From Sedimentisphaerales bacterium (GTDB lineage: Bacteria; Planctomycetota; Phycisphaerae; Sedimentisphaerales; SG8-4), in NCBI GenBank assembly GCA_016928975.1, contig JAFGJR010000340.1, forward strand, positions 1-43,506: a stretch of DNA of 43,506 nucleotides, in the 5' to 3' direction. The notes below the pieces were generated by a model, which saw only the letters and a list, made by a program, of their open reading frames with translations, searched no databases and was not told where the DNA came from. Position numbers and translations under genes: made by a program. Positions 15,258-23,702 of this stretch are shown here, one piece after another; the first letter of the stretch is position 1; every line of letters starts with the position of its first letter.

Positions 15258-16124
15258 CTAAAACCTGCAGTACACCTTCAGAGTAATCTCCGACCCCACA
15301 GACGTGTTCTTGCCGTAGAAGGTATAGCCATATCCTAGTCCTATGCTGAAACCTTCAACGTCCTTCAGAATGCCGAAGGTCCCCTCGGGACTGAAAAGAA
15401 CTTCAGCGATGACTTTCGAGTATTCCTCGTATTTCTTCCCGATCAGTTCATTGGCGGTCGGCGGCCGATATCTGTCTGAGGTGGCGAAGACGCCATCTAT
15501 CATGCCCTTGACCAGCACATAGGGTACGGGCTGTACGCCCACTTCCAGAAAGTATGGTATCGTGTTGTTCCGACTCCGATAGCCGATCTCGCCGCCAAGA
15601 TGGTACAGCTTTATGGGCGTATCAAACACCGGCTCGTCGAGCACCTTGCCGATCATCAGACGCGCCTCCAGATCCGATTCGCCATGCCCAAGCGAAGGCG
15701 GGTCGTCTTCGTCGTAGCCCCCAGCCACCTCATACTTCACTTGCAGGCTGGCAGCAGGCTGCGTCTCATCCTCCTCGAAGAGCCGGAACTTGGCACCTAT
15801 GCCAACAAACTCAGCACCATCGTTCTCCAGAGTACCGTTCGTGTCCTCCCATCTGGCCCACTTATAAGGGATTGAAAACAGCAGATTCAACTGTTTGCAG
15901 AGTCCATACTCAAGCTTGAACTCAGGTCTGAACTCGTCGTATGTGCCACCGTTAGGCTTCTCGGCGCGGTGGGCGCGATGGTCATAGTCCTCCGTCGCCC
16001 AGTAGTACTTGCTGTACAGTTCTGCGGACCACTCGTTGGCGCCCAGCATCCAAGCATTTGCCAATAGCCTTGTCGGCAGGGCCAACAGGGAAATCGCGGA
16101 AAGCAACGCCAACCCGGTTCTCAT
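15258..16124 (-). CDS. Outer-membrane beta-barrel-like protein
   Basis: This 288-residue protein has a signal peptide (residues 1-22, LALLSAISLLALPTRLLANA). It shows alternating amphipathic strands throughout (EWSAELYSKYYWATE, EFKLEYGLCKQLNLLFSIPYKW, GSEITLKVYCRF). It ends in phenylalanine, as outer-membrane barrels typically do for Bam recognition. It resembles MetA-pathway/transporter-type barrels of similar length, but no family is certain. GAGGGG precedes the ATG. It is the last gene of a four-gene minus-strand operon, 52 bases after the lipoprotein gene. Confidence 0.78.
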   Translation of the reverse strand: MRTGLALLSAISLLALPTRLLANAWMLGANEWSAELYSKYYWATEDYDHRAHRAEKPNGGTYDEFRPEFKLEYGLCKQLNLLFSIPYKWARWEDTNGTLENDGAEFVGIGAKFRLFEEDETQPAASLQVKYEVAGGYDEDDPPSLGHGESDLEARLMIGKVLDEPVFDTPIKLYHLGGEIGYRSRNNTIPYFLEVGVQPVPYVLVKGMIDGVFATSDRYRPPTANELIGKKYEEYSKVIAEVLFSPEGTFGILKDVEGFSIGLGYGYTFYGKNTSVGSEITLKVYCRF

Positions 16125-16176
16125 GGCCTACCCCTCACTCTCTACCAGCGTGCGCTCAGACAATGGGACGCACTGA

Positions 16177-16695
16177 CTACTGCACGATCTCGAAGCCCAA
16201 GTTATCGTAACGCATAATGGTGATCCAACCGGAGTCCAGCGGATCCTTAACGAGAAACTTGATGTTGTAGTAACCGGGGGGCAGTTGTACGAAAGGAAAC
16301 TCGCCATGCCAGTTGCCGTTTGGGTCCGTGGGTGATATGTCAACGTTGACAACTCCCTCCCCCCTGTCTTCTTCTCCTCTTTGTTTCAATATCTCATTTC
16401 CCTCTTTGCCCCGCTTTCCGTTCAACGCCAACACATACGAATACGACTTCTTCACTCCTCTCAAGGTGACCGTTGCCTTGAGACTATCGCTGGACCTAGG
16501 ATAGTAGACTATCTCACCCGAAGATCCAGGTATTCCCTTTATCCCTGTCCCGCGTATCGATAAGAGAGCTCTCACAGGTTTGTTGGGTTTGTTGGGGTCT
16601 ACTATGTGTCGGCGTTTCTGCGTATTGTCCCCCTGGCATCCGGAAAAGGCGAGACTTGCAAGGGCCACAACACACGACAAATACACAGTCTTCAT
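16177..16695 (-). CDS. Lipoprotein of unknown function
   Basis: This 172-residue protein starts at ATG 16695; AAAGGAG, embedded in the 3' end of the preceding gene, decides the start. The lipoprotein signal ends at LAFSGC (C20). The mature protein has a linker (DPNKPNKPVR) and then beta-rich segments (KATVTLRGVKKSYSYVLALNG, PPGYYNIKFLVKD), suggesting one Ig- or C2-like sandwich. No known family was recognised. Only 4 bases separate it from the membrane coiled-coil gene upstream, so the two are probably made together. Confidence 0.8.
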   Translation of the reverse strand: MKTVYLSCVVALASLAFSGCQGDNTQKRRHIVDPNKPNKPVRALLSIRGTGIKGIPGSSGEIVYYPRSSDSLKATVTLRGVKKSYSYVLALNGKRGKEGNEILKQRGEEDRGEGVVNVDISPTDPNGNWHGEFPFVQLPPGYYNIKFLVKDPLDSGWITIMRYDNLGFEIVQ

Positions 16696-16699
16696 GTTT

Positions 16700-17326
16700 C
16701 TACTCCTTTGCAATTACGAATTTTGCGGTTCTCTCGCCCTGGGCTACGTCTATACTGGTCAGGATAACCGTATATGTGTGACCTTGAGGAATAGGGACCG
16801 TCCAGGTTCTACCTATGGGTAGTATCTGGTTCCGCAATTCTCCCCCGATGTTGGACTGTACAGTGACCTCCCTTGCTTCGGGGTCGATGGCTACGACTGT
16901 GAAGCTAGACGAAAGGTCGTATTTGAATACGTTCACCTGCTTTTCCTTCAACGTCACAACCGACGCAAAATCACTAAAGAGTTCTTGCATCTTTGTGTTG
17001 ATCTGCTCAGTCTGCCTGTTCAGGTCGTTTTTGATCTCGGATGTTGTCTGCTCAGCCTGCTTGGTCAGGCTGTCCCTGATTTCGGAGGCTGCATGTTCGG
17101 TTTGTTCGCTTAGGCTGTTTTTGATTTTGACGGCCGCGTCCTCGGTCTGCTTGGCAACGATGACTATGAAGCTCTCTTTGAAGTTCTCTGTTGCGTGGTT
17201 GATGTACGCCAGAAGGATAGCCACAATGATACCCACAAAAGCCAGAATGATACCGAGATAAGCAACCAATGTTCTTCTTAGCTCCTCGGCTGTTATGGGC
17301 TCAGGTTTGACCGAGTTCGACTTCAT
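16700..17326 (-). CDS. Membrane-anchored coiled-coil protein with 15-residue repeats
   Basis: The protein has 208 residues: a short cytoplasmic start, one transmembrane helix at about 21-43 (LVAYLGIILAFVGIIVAILLAY), and a coiled coil at about 55-115. The coil is built from a 15-residue unit repeated nearly four times (SEQTEHAASEIRDSL, TKQAEQTTSEIKNDL and relatives). A C-terminal beta-domain covers about 130-208. The extracytoplasmic stalk plus head recalls a tethered adhesin or envelope-spanning linker. A 15-residue period (15/4) is known from right-handed coiled coils such as YadA-type stalks. No family was identified. It lies between the GH5-like gene (35-base gap) and the lipoprotein gene. 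Confidence 0.82.
   Translation of the reverse strand: MKSNSVKPEPITAEELRRTLVAYLGIILAFVGIIVAILLAYINHATENFKESFIVIVAKQTEDAAVKIKNSLSEQTEHAASEIRDSLTKQAEQTTSEIKNDLNRQTEQINTKMQELFSDFASVVTLKEKQVNVFKYDLSSSFTVVAIDPEAREVTVQSNIGGELRNQILPIGRTWTVPIPQGHTYTVILTSIDVAQGERTAKFVIAKE
17003..17155 (-). repeat. 45-bp tandem repeat encoding the coiled-coil stalk
   Basis: There are three full 45-base units (17003-17047, 17048-17092, 17093-17137) and a partial fourth to 17155, recognisable at DNA level by repeated CTGCTCAG-, GTTTTTGAT- and similar blocks. Each unit encodes one 15-residue turn set of the coiled coil. The units have diverged, mostly at synonymous or conservative positions. Confidence 0.85.
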
Positions 17327-17361
17327 TGTATGACCCCTTATAGAACCATCTCGCTACAGCA

Positions 17362-18435
17362 CTAATGTCGAATGCCAACCTCCGAACTGTGAGCCTCTAC
17401 CCACGTGGCAAGTTCACCAGGAGTGTTCCTGAAACCCGAGGCGTCGTCGGTCCCCCGGTAGCTCCAGGCCAGAGCCCCTGCGTAGCCGTTCTTCCAGATT
17501 GTGTCCAGGTACTGTGTCATGGTGCGCTTGGTGTTCCTGGTCGGGAATTCGCCGACGATGCAGGGCCTGTCCAATTTCAGATTGGCGCAGGGGTAGTCCA
17601 GCGGGGCTTGGCTCTCTCTGTTGTCGTAATAATGGAATTGGTAGAAGTCGAGCTTGCTGTCTTTCCAGTAGGACAGCCATTGTCGTGAGGCGCTGCCCAG
17701 CGTAGCGTGTTGAGACGAGTGGGCGTGGATGCAGTTTACCACCTCTTCGACGAAGGTCTGCATTGCCTGGGGATTCACTGACTCAGACACCCACTTGCCA
17801 CCGGCGATGGCCATCGCGCCCTCGGGCTCGTTGACCACGTCCCAAGCGATGATGCTGCGGTTCTTGCCATAGCGATCGAGGAGAGGCTTGAGGGCGTTGT
17901 CGAGGAACGATTGTCTTAGGTGCACGTTGGTGATTAAGCCAGCGCGTCCCCACAACTGGACACCGTTATCGTTCTTGGCTCCATCGGCAAGACGGAAATC
18001 GAGCAGGACCGGAATAAGGTAGATGCCGTGCTTCTCAGCGATGGCGAGGGCCGCATCCATGTCGGGATAGAAGTGCTCATCAAAGCCGGTAACGGTCCCA
18101 TTCGGATCGAACTCAGGTGCCGCTCGACAGTCGCCGAAAAGGAACCATCGCACGACGCGGACCCTCTGGCTCCTGAGGTAGGCGAAATCGGCGTCGACTT
18201 GAGTCTTGCTTGCACCGGCCGACACGCCGTCGTGACCCCAGGCCGTGGCCCCGAAGTCGTGTGCATAGTTGAGCCAAGGATAGTTCACCCCCAGGAGATA
18301 CCAGGAGCCATCTTCCCACAGTTGAATCCTGTCCGTTCTGGCAGTTGTCGAGGTCTTGTCCTTGCAGACCACCAGAACCGGGAGGGCGACAACAACAACA
18401 GCGGTAAAGAACGGGATGAGACATCGAATGTTCAT
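17362..18435 (-). CDS. Secreted GH5-like glycoside hydrolase
   Basis: This 357-residue protein starts at ATG 18435; the upstream in-frame start at 18462 lacks a site. A signal peptide covers residues 1-25. The TIM-barrel pattern of clan GH-A is clear: GVNYPWLNYAHDFG at strand 1, RVVRWFLFGD at strand 2, the acid/base glutamate in WDVVNEPEGA at strand 4, YQFHYYD at strand 6, and the nucleophile glutamate in CIVGEFPT at strand 7, with SYRG at strand 8. The likely action is endo-hydrolysis of a beta-mannan, glucan or exopolysaccharide. It is the first gene of the minus-strand operon with the coiled-coil, lipoprotein and barrel genes, so it may trim a polysaccharide handled by that complex. Confidence 0.87.
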   Translation of the reverse strand: MNIRCLIPFFTAVVVVALPVLVVCKDKTSTTARTDRIQLWEDGSWYLLGVNYPWLNYAHDFGATAWGHDGVSAGASKTQVDADFAYLRSQRVRVVRWFLFGDCRAAPEFDPNGTVTGFDEHFYPDMDAALAIAEKHGIYLIPVLLDFRLADGAKNDNGVQLWGRAGLITNVHLRQSFLDNALKPLLDRYGKNRSIIAWDVVNEPEGAMAIAGGKWVSESVNPQAMQTFVEEVVNCIHAHSSQHATLGSASRQWLSYWKDSKLDFYQFHYYDNRESQAPLDYPCANLKLDRPCIVGEFPTRNTKRTMTQYLDTIWKNGYAGALAWSYRGTDDASGFRNTPGELATWVEAHSSEVGIRH

Positions 18436-18823
18436 AATCGCTTCTGCCTCTCCATACAGCAAGCACTTGCCAACAGACAGACGCTCTGCTTCCCCAGACA
18501 GGTGCTTGTCAAGCGATTGATGTCTCTCTCATAGCCTGGGCGCTAACCATTATGATTTTGGTCACTGACAGCGGGTCCCGTCAAGAGAAAAGCAAAAGAA
18601 AGTTGGGCGGTGAGCGGCCCTGAAAATGGGGCGTCTTGGGCGCTGAAGGGATTAGGATCGCCGAGAGGTCGCGAGACAAGTGAAAGAAGGTTTGTGATAA
18701 CCTCGTTACTACGGATTCGGGACCCGGTGGCAGGGGCGTTGACACTACCCAGAGCACGAGTTATAAAGCGCGTCATATGCTGTTGAGGTTTCTTGTCGAT
18801 TTCCACCGAGACGAGGTTTGAGT
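18436..18823. other. Divergent intergenic region between two secreted-hydrolase operons
   Basis: These 388 bases carry the plus-strand promoter at 18739-18767. A minus-strand TTGACA occurs at 18507-18512 but has no fitting -10. No gene was seen. Confidence 0.55.
18739..18767 (+). promoter_or_regulatory. Near-consensus promoter of the second sulfatase gene
   Basis: TTGACA (18739-18744), a 17-base spacer and TATAAA (18762-18767). The expected start is near 18774, giving a leader of about 50 bases before ATG 18824. Confidence 0.75.
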
Positions 18824-20269
18824 ATGGCGCAGACGCGAAGAGAGTTTTTGAAGGTGGCGGGATGGACGGTGGCGGCGGGGGGGCTGGGGTTGGTTGAGGT
18901 TGGGTGCCGCAGCGCGGGGGAGGGGCGGGAACCGGTTGCCTCAGCGGGCAAGACCAATATCGTCTTCATTCTGGCGGATGATTTGGGGTATGGGGATCTG
19001 GGCTGCTATGGGCAGGAGACGATCGAGACGCCGAACCTGGATCGCATGGCGGCTGAGGGGATGATCTTCACCGATGCCTATGCCGGGTCCTGCGTGTGCG
19101 CGCCGTCGCGATGCTCTCTCATGACCGGATTGCATACGGGGCACACGTACATTCGCGGCAATAGCGAGGTCCAGCCGATGGGGCAATTGCCTCTGCCGGC
19201 CGAGACGGTGACGCTGCCGAAGCTGCTCAAGCAGGCCGGCTACGCCACCGGTCTGATCGGCAAGTGGGGCTTAGGCGGGCCCGACAGCACGGGAATCCCG
19301 AACAAGCAGGGCTTCGACTACTTCTTCGGCTATTTGTGCCAGCGGCACGCGCACAATTACTACCCGGAGTTTCTCTTTCGAAACGAGCAGCGTGTTCCGC
19401 TGGGCAACCAGGTCAAGCCGGTCAATCCGCCCGGCGGCGTGGCGACGAAGCGAGTGCGATACTCCAGCGACCTGTTTACGGATGAGGCCCTTCGCTTCGT
19501 CACGCGCAACCGGCGTCGGCCGTTCTTCCTGTACCTGGCCTATACGATCCCTCACGCGAACAACGAGTCGAGGCCCGACGGCATGGAAGTCCCGTCCTAT
19601 GGTCCCTACGCGCAGGAGGACTGGCCCAATCCGCAGAAAGGGCACGCCGCGATGATCACGCGGATGGACGCGGATATCGGCAAGCTGTTCCTGCGGCTCA
19701 AGACTCTCGGACTGGACGACAAGACGCTGGTGCTGTTCTCGAGCGACAACGGCCCACACAAAGAGGGCGGGGCGGCCCCGGAGTTCTTCGACAGCAACGG
19801 CCCCTTGCGCGGCCAGAAGCGCGACCTCTATGAGGGCGGCATCCGCGTGCCGTTGATCGCCCGCTGGCCGGGCCACATTGCCGCCGGCTCGGGGACGGAA
19901 CATGCCTGTGCCTTCTGGGACATTCTGCCGACCTGCTGCGACGCAGCCGGCGTCCAGGCCCCTGAGAATATCGACGGCCTCTCCATCTTGCCCTCGCTGC
20001 TGGGTGAGCCCCGGGAGCAGAAGGAGCACGCGTATCTGTACTGGGAATTCCACGAGCAGGGCAAGAAGCAAGCCGTGCGCATGGGCGACTGGAAGGCTGT
20101 CCGCTTGAACGTGGCCAAAGACCCAAACGGACCCATCGAGCTGTACAACCTCAGGGACGGTCTCGGCGAGGAGGAGAACGTCGCCGACGAGCATCCCGAG
20201 ATCGTCACGAAGATGACGGAGATCATGGCTTCCGCGAGGGCTCCGTCCGAGCGCTGGCCCTGGCCGTGA
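18824..20269 (+). CDS. Tat-exported arylsulfatase-type sulfatase
   Basis: The protein has 481 residues from ATG 18824, 7 bases after GAGG; a TTG at 18818 is less likely. The twin-arginine signal is TRREFLKVAGWTVAAGG. The sulfatase core has the calcium-site pair in ILADDLGYGDLG (D52-D53), the formylglycine motif C92-A-P-S-R96 followed by CSLMTG, and the later SSDNGPH and HWDFHEQ-like segments (YWEFHEQGKKQAVRMGDWK). It lacks the extra C-terminal repeats of the first sulfatase. It cleaves sulfate esters, probably on algal or host glycans. The GH gene follows 16 bases later, suggesting the two act on one polysaccharide. Confidence 0.95.
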   Translation: MAQTRREFLKVAGWTVAAGGLGLVEVGCRSAGEGREPVASAGKTNIVFILADDLGYGDLGCYGQETIETPNLDRMAAEGMIFTDAYAGSCVCAPSRCSLMTGLHTGHTYIRGNSEVQPMGQLPLPAETVTLPKLLKQAGYATGLIGKWGLGGPDSTGIPNKQGFDYFFGYLCQRHAHNYYPEFLFRNEQRVPLGNQVKPVNPPGGVATKRVRYSSDLFTDEALRFVTRNRRRPFFLYLAYTIPHANNESRPDGMEVPSYGPYAQEDWPNPQKGHAAMITRMDADIGKLFLRLKTLGLDDKTLVLFSSDNGPHKEGGAAPEFFDSNGPLRGQKRDLYEGGIRVPLIARWPGHIAAGSGTEHACAFWDILPTCCDAAGVQAPENIDGLSILPSLLGEPREQKEHAYLYWEFHEQGKKQAVRMGDWKAVRLNVAKDPNGPIELYNLRDGLGEEENVADEHPEIVTKMTEIMASARAPSERWPWP

Positions 20270-20285
20270 GATGCAGGAGGGTCGG

Positions 20286-22253
20286 GTGAAATCACCGGGC
20301 TTGGTTCGTTATGCGTTGGTACTCATGTCGCTTGCGCCGGCAACAGCGGCGGATCGCATCCCGCTTTCCGAGGAAATGCTGATCAATCTCTCCGGCCAGC
20401 GGCCCGCCGTCGAGTTGGTGGACGAGCAGGACCTTGCCGGCGATCCGCGCGTGGGCGACGCGCAGCAACCTAAGACCGTGTACTCCAACGGATGGATCAA
20501 CGCCGATCTCTATTATCCGCTGTCCGTCGTGATCGATCTTGGCGTCGTGCACGACCTCACCGACCTTTGCTACTTCGACGTGGAGGACCAGGGCATACTG
20601 AGCGTCGATTGTCGGGATGCGGAGTCGTGGAAGCCCTCGTTCAGCGGCCCGCTCGATCAGTATCGGCGATGGACGTGTCGGACCATTGCCGTCGCGACGC
20701 GCTACCTACGACTGACGTTTGAAAGTCCGTCCTCGCGTGTGGCAGAGGTCCTGCTCTATGGAACCCCTCGGGGCGAGCGTGCGCCATCGCCTTCGCCGAC
20801 CGAGCGTCCACGAGCCCTCATGGACTCGTTCATCGGGATCAACGGCTTTGTCGACGATCCCGTCGAGCGCATCGCGGCCTGTGGGCATCTGCGCGAATAT
20901 CATCACTGGCAATGGGATGAGGGGAATCAAGATTCTTCGTACCCCGGTTATCCGGATCACGAACTGGCGTGGAGCCCGAGCTGGGTCAGCGGGCCGGGCT
21001 GGGGATGGGACTTCGATGAGTTCTATCGGCAATTGAAGGCCGCCGGCGTTGAGGTGGCGCCCTGTCTTCAGGGCTGCGCTCCCTATCTCGTCGGCTATGA
21101 TGGAGACCGCACGGACGAGAAGCCGGTGATCGCCGGAGGGGATCCGAGCCGGCCGCAGTCGTACGTCGCGCACGCATCCTACCTGTTTCAGTTTGCCGCC
21201 CGGTACGGAGGCACGCCTTGCGACATCGCCTTGTTGAAGCTGAAGACCGGTCAGCCGGTCCGCAGCGGCCTGGGACTCGTGCGGTACGTGGAGAACTGGA
21301 ACGAGCCGGACAAGTGGTGGAAGGGAAGAGCGGCGATGTTCTCGCCGGCGGAGCTGGCTGCCATGTGCAGCGCGGATTATGACGGTCACAAGCGGTCCTT
21401 GGGCGCCACGGTCGGCATCAGGAACGCCGATCCGGGGATGAAGCTTGTCATGGGCGGCCTGGCCAGATGCGAGATTGAGTACCTCAAGGCCGTGAAGCTC
21501 TGGGCGGATTTCCATCGCGGCGGCGATCTTCCTGCCGATGTGATCAACCTCCACCACTACTCCAACGATGCGGGAGGCCAGAGCGGCCGGCCCACGACCG
21601 GCATCAGCCCGGAGGAGGACGACTTGCGCGAGCGATTCCATCGCGTCGTTCAGTGGCGGGACCGGTTCCTGCCCGGCAAGGAACTCTGGATCTCCGAGTT
21701 CGGCTACGACACAAATCCGAACTCGACACAGCGCGCCCCGGCGATTGGCGATGCCGATACGGAAGAAATACAGGGCCAATGGATCGTGCGGTCCTTTCTC
21801 GCTTTGGCGGCGGCGGGCGTGGACCGGGCGCAACTCTACATGCTTCGCGACGTCAATGCCGACAGCACCGTCCAGTACGACAGCTCCGGCGTGACCGGCT
21901 CGAAGGCGGTTCATCACCCGCCCAAGCGGGCGTGGTACTACGTCGCGACCCTGCGTCACGCCCTGCAAGGGACCCGGTTCGCGTCCAAGGTTCCCTCCGA
22001 TGACGCGCGAGTGCGGGTCTATCGGTTTTGCTCGGATGACGAGCCGCCGCGCCGGGTCTATGTTGTCTGGTGTCCTACGAGCAGTGGGGCGAGGGTGAAC
22101 GGTTTTACGCTTGCGGTCGAGAACGCCTCCACGGCGACGTGCATCACACTGGAACCGCAGAGTACAACTGGGAAACGCGCTCTGTTGCCGGTCCAGGAAG
22201 GCAGAGTCACGGTCGACGTCAGCGAGCGGCCCATCTTCGTTGCAGTCCCCTGA
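20286..22253 (+). CDS. Secreted clan GH-A-type hydrolase with N-terminal discoidin-like domain
   Basis: This 655-residue protein is placed at GTG 20286 because AGGAGG sits 5 bases upstream; ATG 20271 is the alternative. A signal peptide (LVRYALVLMSLAPATAADR) is followed at about 35-165 by an F5/8-type beta-sandwich (NGWINADLYYPLSVVIDLG, RYLRLTFES, AEVLLYG). A TIM barrel then runs from about 185 to 560, with the acid/base glutamate in ENWNEPDKWW and the nucleophile in LWISEFGYDTN. The C-terminal 90 residues look like a beta-sandwich. The pattern resembles GH39/GH51-like or uncharacterised clan-A families; the exact family was not determined. It is co-transcribed with the sulfatase. Confidence 0.83.
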   Translation: MKSPGLVRYALVLMSLAPATAADRIPLSEEMLINLSGQRPAVELVDEQDLAGDPRVGDAQQPKTVYSNGWINADLYYPLSVVIDLGVVHDLTDLCYFDVEDQGILSVDCRDAESWKPSFSGPLDQYRRWTCRTIAVATRYLRLTFESPSSRVAEVLLYGTPRGERAPSPSPTERPRALMDSFIGINGFVDDPVERIAACGHLREYHHWQWDEGNQDSSYPGYPDHELAWSPSWVSGPGWGWDFDEFYRQLKAAGVEVAPCLQGCAPYLVGYDGDRTDEKPVIAGGDPSRPQSYVAHASYLFQFAARYGGTPCDIALLKLKTGQPVRSGLGLVRYVENWNEPDKWWKGRAAMFSPAELAAMCSADYDGHKRSLGATVGIRNADPGMKLVMGGLARCEIEYLKAVKLWADFHRGGDLPADVINLHHYSNDAGGQSGRPTTGISPEEDDLRERFHRVVQWRDRFLPGKELWISEFGYDTNPNSTQRAPAIGDADTEEIQGQWIVRSFLALAAAGVDRAQLYMLRDVNADSTVQYDSSGVTGSKAVHHPPKRAWYYVATLRHALQGTRFASKVPSDDARVRVYRFCSDDEPPRRVYVVWCPTSSGARVNGFTLAVENASTATCITLEPQSTTGKRALLPVQEGRVTVDVSERPIFVAVP

Positions 22254-22291
22254 CGTGCCCGACCCTGATTTCCGACTGAGGCCACACGCCC

Positions 22292-22310
22292 CCGACCGCT
22301 TGCGGGTCGG
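22292..22310. terminator. Weak hairpin between convergent genes
   Basis: CCGACC and GGTCGG form a 6-bp stem around GCTTGCG, between the stop of the GH gene and the stop of the convergent oxidoreductase gene. There is no T tract, so its termination activity is uncertain. Confidence 0.3.
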
Positions 22311-22361
22311 CGCCCCGACTGTGACCCAGGCGGGCCACGTCAAGGTTGGGCACTTGCAGGC

Positions 22362-23591
22362 TCAGACGATTCCTTCGGTCCTTTTGTCCCAGCGGATAGG
22401 GCGGTTCTGGCGGTAGGAGGTGATGGCCATGTAGCAGGCGATGGCGGAGCGGAAGCCAATCTCGAAAGGACAGTTCGGCTCCTTGCGAGTTCGCATGCAG
22501 TCGAAGAAGTTTTGCAGGTGAGCTAACGTGGCGTCTCCGCCGCCGACGATGTCAGCGGCCCTCTTCGTGGAGGCAGCCGATCTCCCACCTCTGGGCTTGT
22601 CCTGCGGCTCGTAGCGGATCTGATCGTGGTCGTCGCGAAGGATCGTGCCCTTGTTGCCCAGGACCATGTCGTCGCCTTCGCCGAAGTATCGATTGGCGAA
22701 CATGGAATTCCAGGTGAACAGCAATTTCTCGCTCTGGCTCATGGACACATCCATCGTGTCGGGGCACTCCATCTCCGGGCACAGGTAATTGGCGCCGGTC
22801 ATGGTCACACTGGTCGGGATTGTGAGGTCCAGCAGCTTGTACCAGAAGCCCACCTGGTGGACCATGTTCTCGTAGACGTTGCCGCCGTCGTAGTCCCAGT
22901 AGAATCGCCAGTTGATGACCCGGTTGGGGTCGAACGGGTATTTCCTGGCCTCGCCCTGGAAGCCGGGCCAGTCCACGTGCTGCTCGTCGCAGTCGGCGGG
23001 GATCGCCCGCTTCCACCCGCCGTAGGGGGCGTTGCGGAAATGATGCGTGTGAATCGCAGTGATTGTTCCCACTTTCTCCGGGGTAAGGAACTCGCGTGCT
23101 CGTTCGACGGCGTCGCTGCTGGTAGACTGGATGCCGATCTGGACGACCCGACCGGAGCCCTGGAATGCCTGTCGCATGCGCTTGGCATGATCCGGGTTGA
23201 AGGCCATCGTCTTCTCCTGATAGACATCCTTGCCCGCCTGGATGGCGGGGACGAAGCTCAGCACGTGCTGGTGTTGGGGTGTCGCGATCAGCACGGCGTC
23301 GATGCTCTTGTCGTCCAGCACTTTGCGGAAGTCCTGATACGCGTTGACCCGCCGCGCGAATCTCCTCACTTCATCCAGGCGTCGCGTGTACACGTCGGCT
23401 ACGGCGACGGCCTCCGTGTTGGGGCATTGCAGGGCGGTCTTGAGGATCTCCTGGCCCCGGCCGCCCGCGCCGATCAGACCGACGCGAATACGGTCGTTGG
23501 TTCCCAGCACCCGGCGGGAGGGAAGGAGTCCGGTCACGGCCAGCGCGGCGCCGGCCACCATATTGCCGACGAATTCACGACGAGTAGACAT
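22362..23591 (-). CDS. Tat-exported Gfo/Idh/MocA-family oxidoreductase
   Basis: The protein has 409 residues. A twin-arginine signal (STRREFVGNMVAGAALAVTG) precedes the NAD(P)-binding Rossmann domain with GLIGAGGRGQEIL (about 38-50). The family EKP-like motif appears as QEKTMAFNP, and the alpha/beta C-terminal domain carries the NVYENMVHQVGFWYKL helix. AAGGAG precedes the ATG. These enzymes oxidise or reduce sugars or inositols using a pre-loaded nicotinamide cofactor; the Tat route would allow export with cofactor bound. It lies convergent to the sulfatase-GH pair, in line with a role in sugar processing. Confidence 0.93.
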   Translation of the reverse strand: MSTRREFVGNMVAGAALAVTGLLPSRRVLGTNDRIRVGLIGAGGRGQEILKTALQCPNTEAVAVADVYTRRLDEVRRFARRVNAYQDFRKVLDDKSIDAVLIATPQHQHVLSFVPAIQAGKDVYQEKTMAFNPDHAKRMRQAFQGSGRVVQIGIQSTSSDAVERAREFLTPEKVGTITAIHTHHFRNAPYGGWKRAIPADCDEQHVDWPGFQGEARKYPFDPNRVINWRFYWDYDGGNVYENMVHQVGFWYKLLDLTIPTSVTMTGANYLCPEMECPDTMDVSMSQSEKLLFTWNSMFANRYFGEGDDMVLGNKGTILRDDHDQIRYEPQDKPRGGRSAASTKRAADIVGGGDATLAHLQNFFDCMRTRKEPNCPFEIGFRSAIACYMAITSYRQNRPIRWDKRTEGIV

Positions 23592-23702
23592 GGATCTCTC
23601 CTTCAGACGACTGCTTGTTCCGGCATCTTCGCCATGACCCGATTCTATGCGTGCGCCGGAGCGCCCGTCAAGGCCGGGTCGTGGATATGGCTGAGCGGAT
23701 GT

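Noticed and set aside
15030..15338. Plus-strand frame after the isomerase-like gene
   Set aside because: It overlaps a REP element and the barrel gene, with no signal, ribosome site or domain.
18507..18512. Minus-strand TTGACA as a promoter for the GH5-like operon
   Set aside because: No acceptable -10 lies 16-18 bases downstream.
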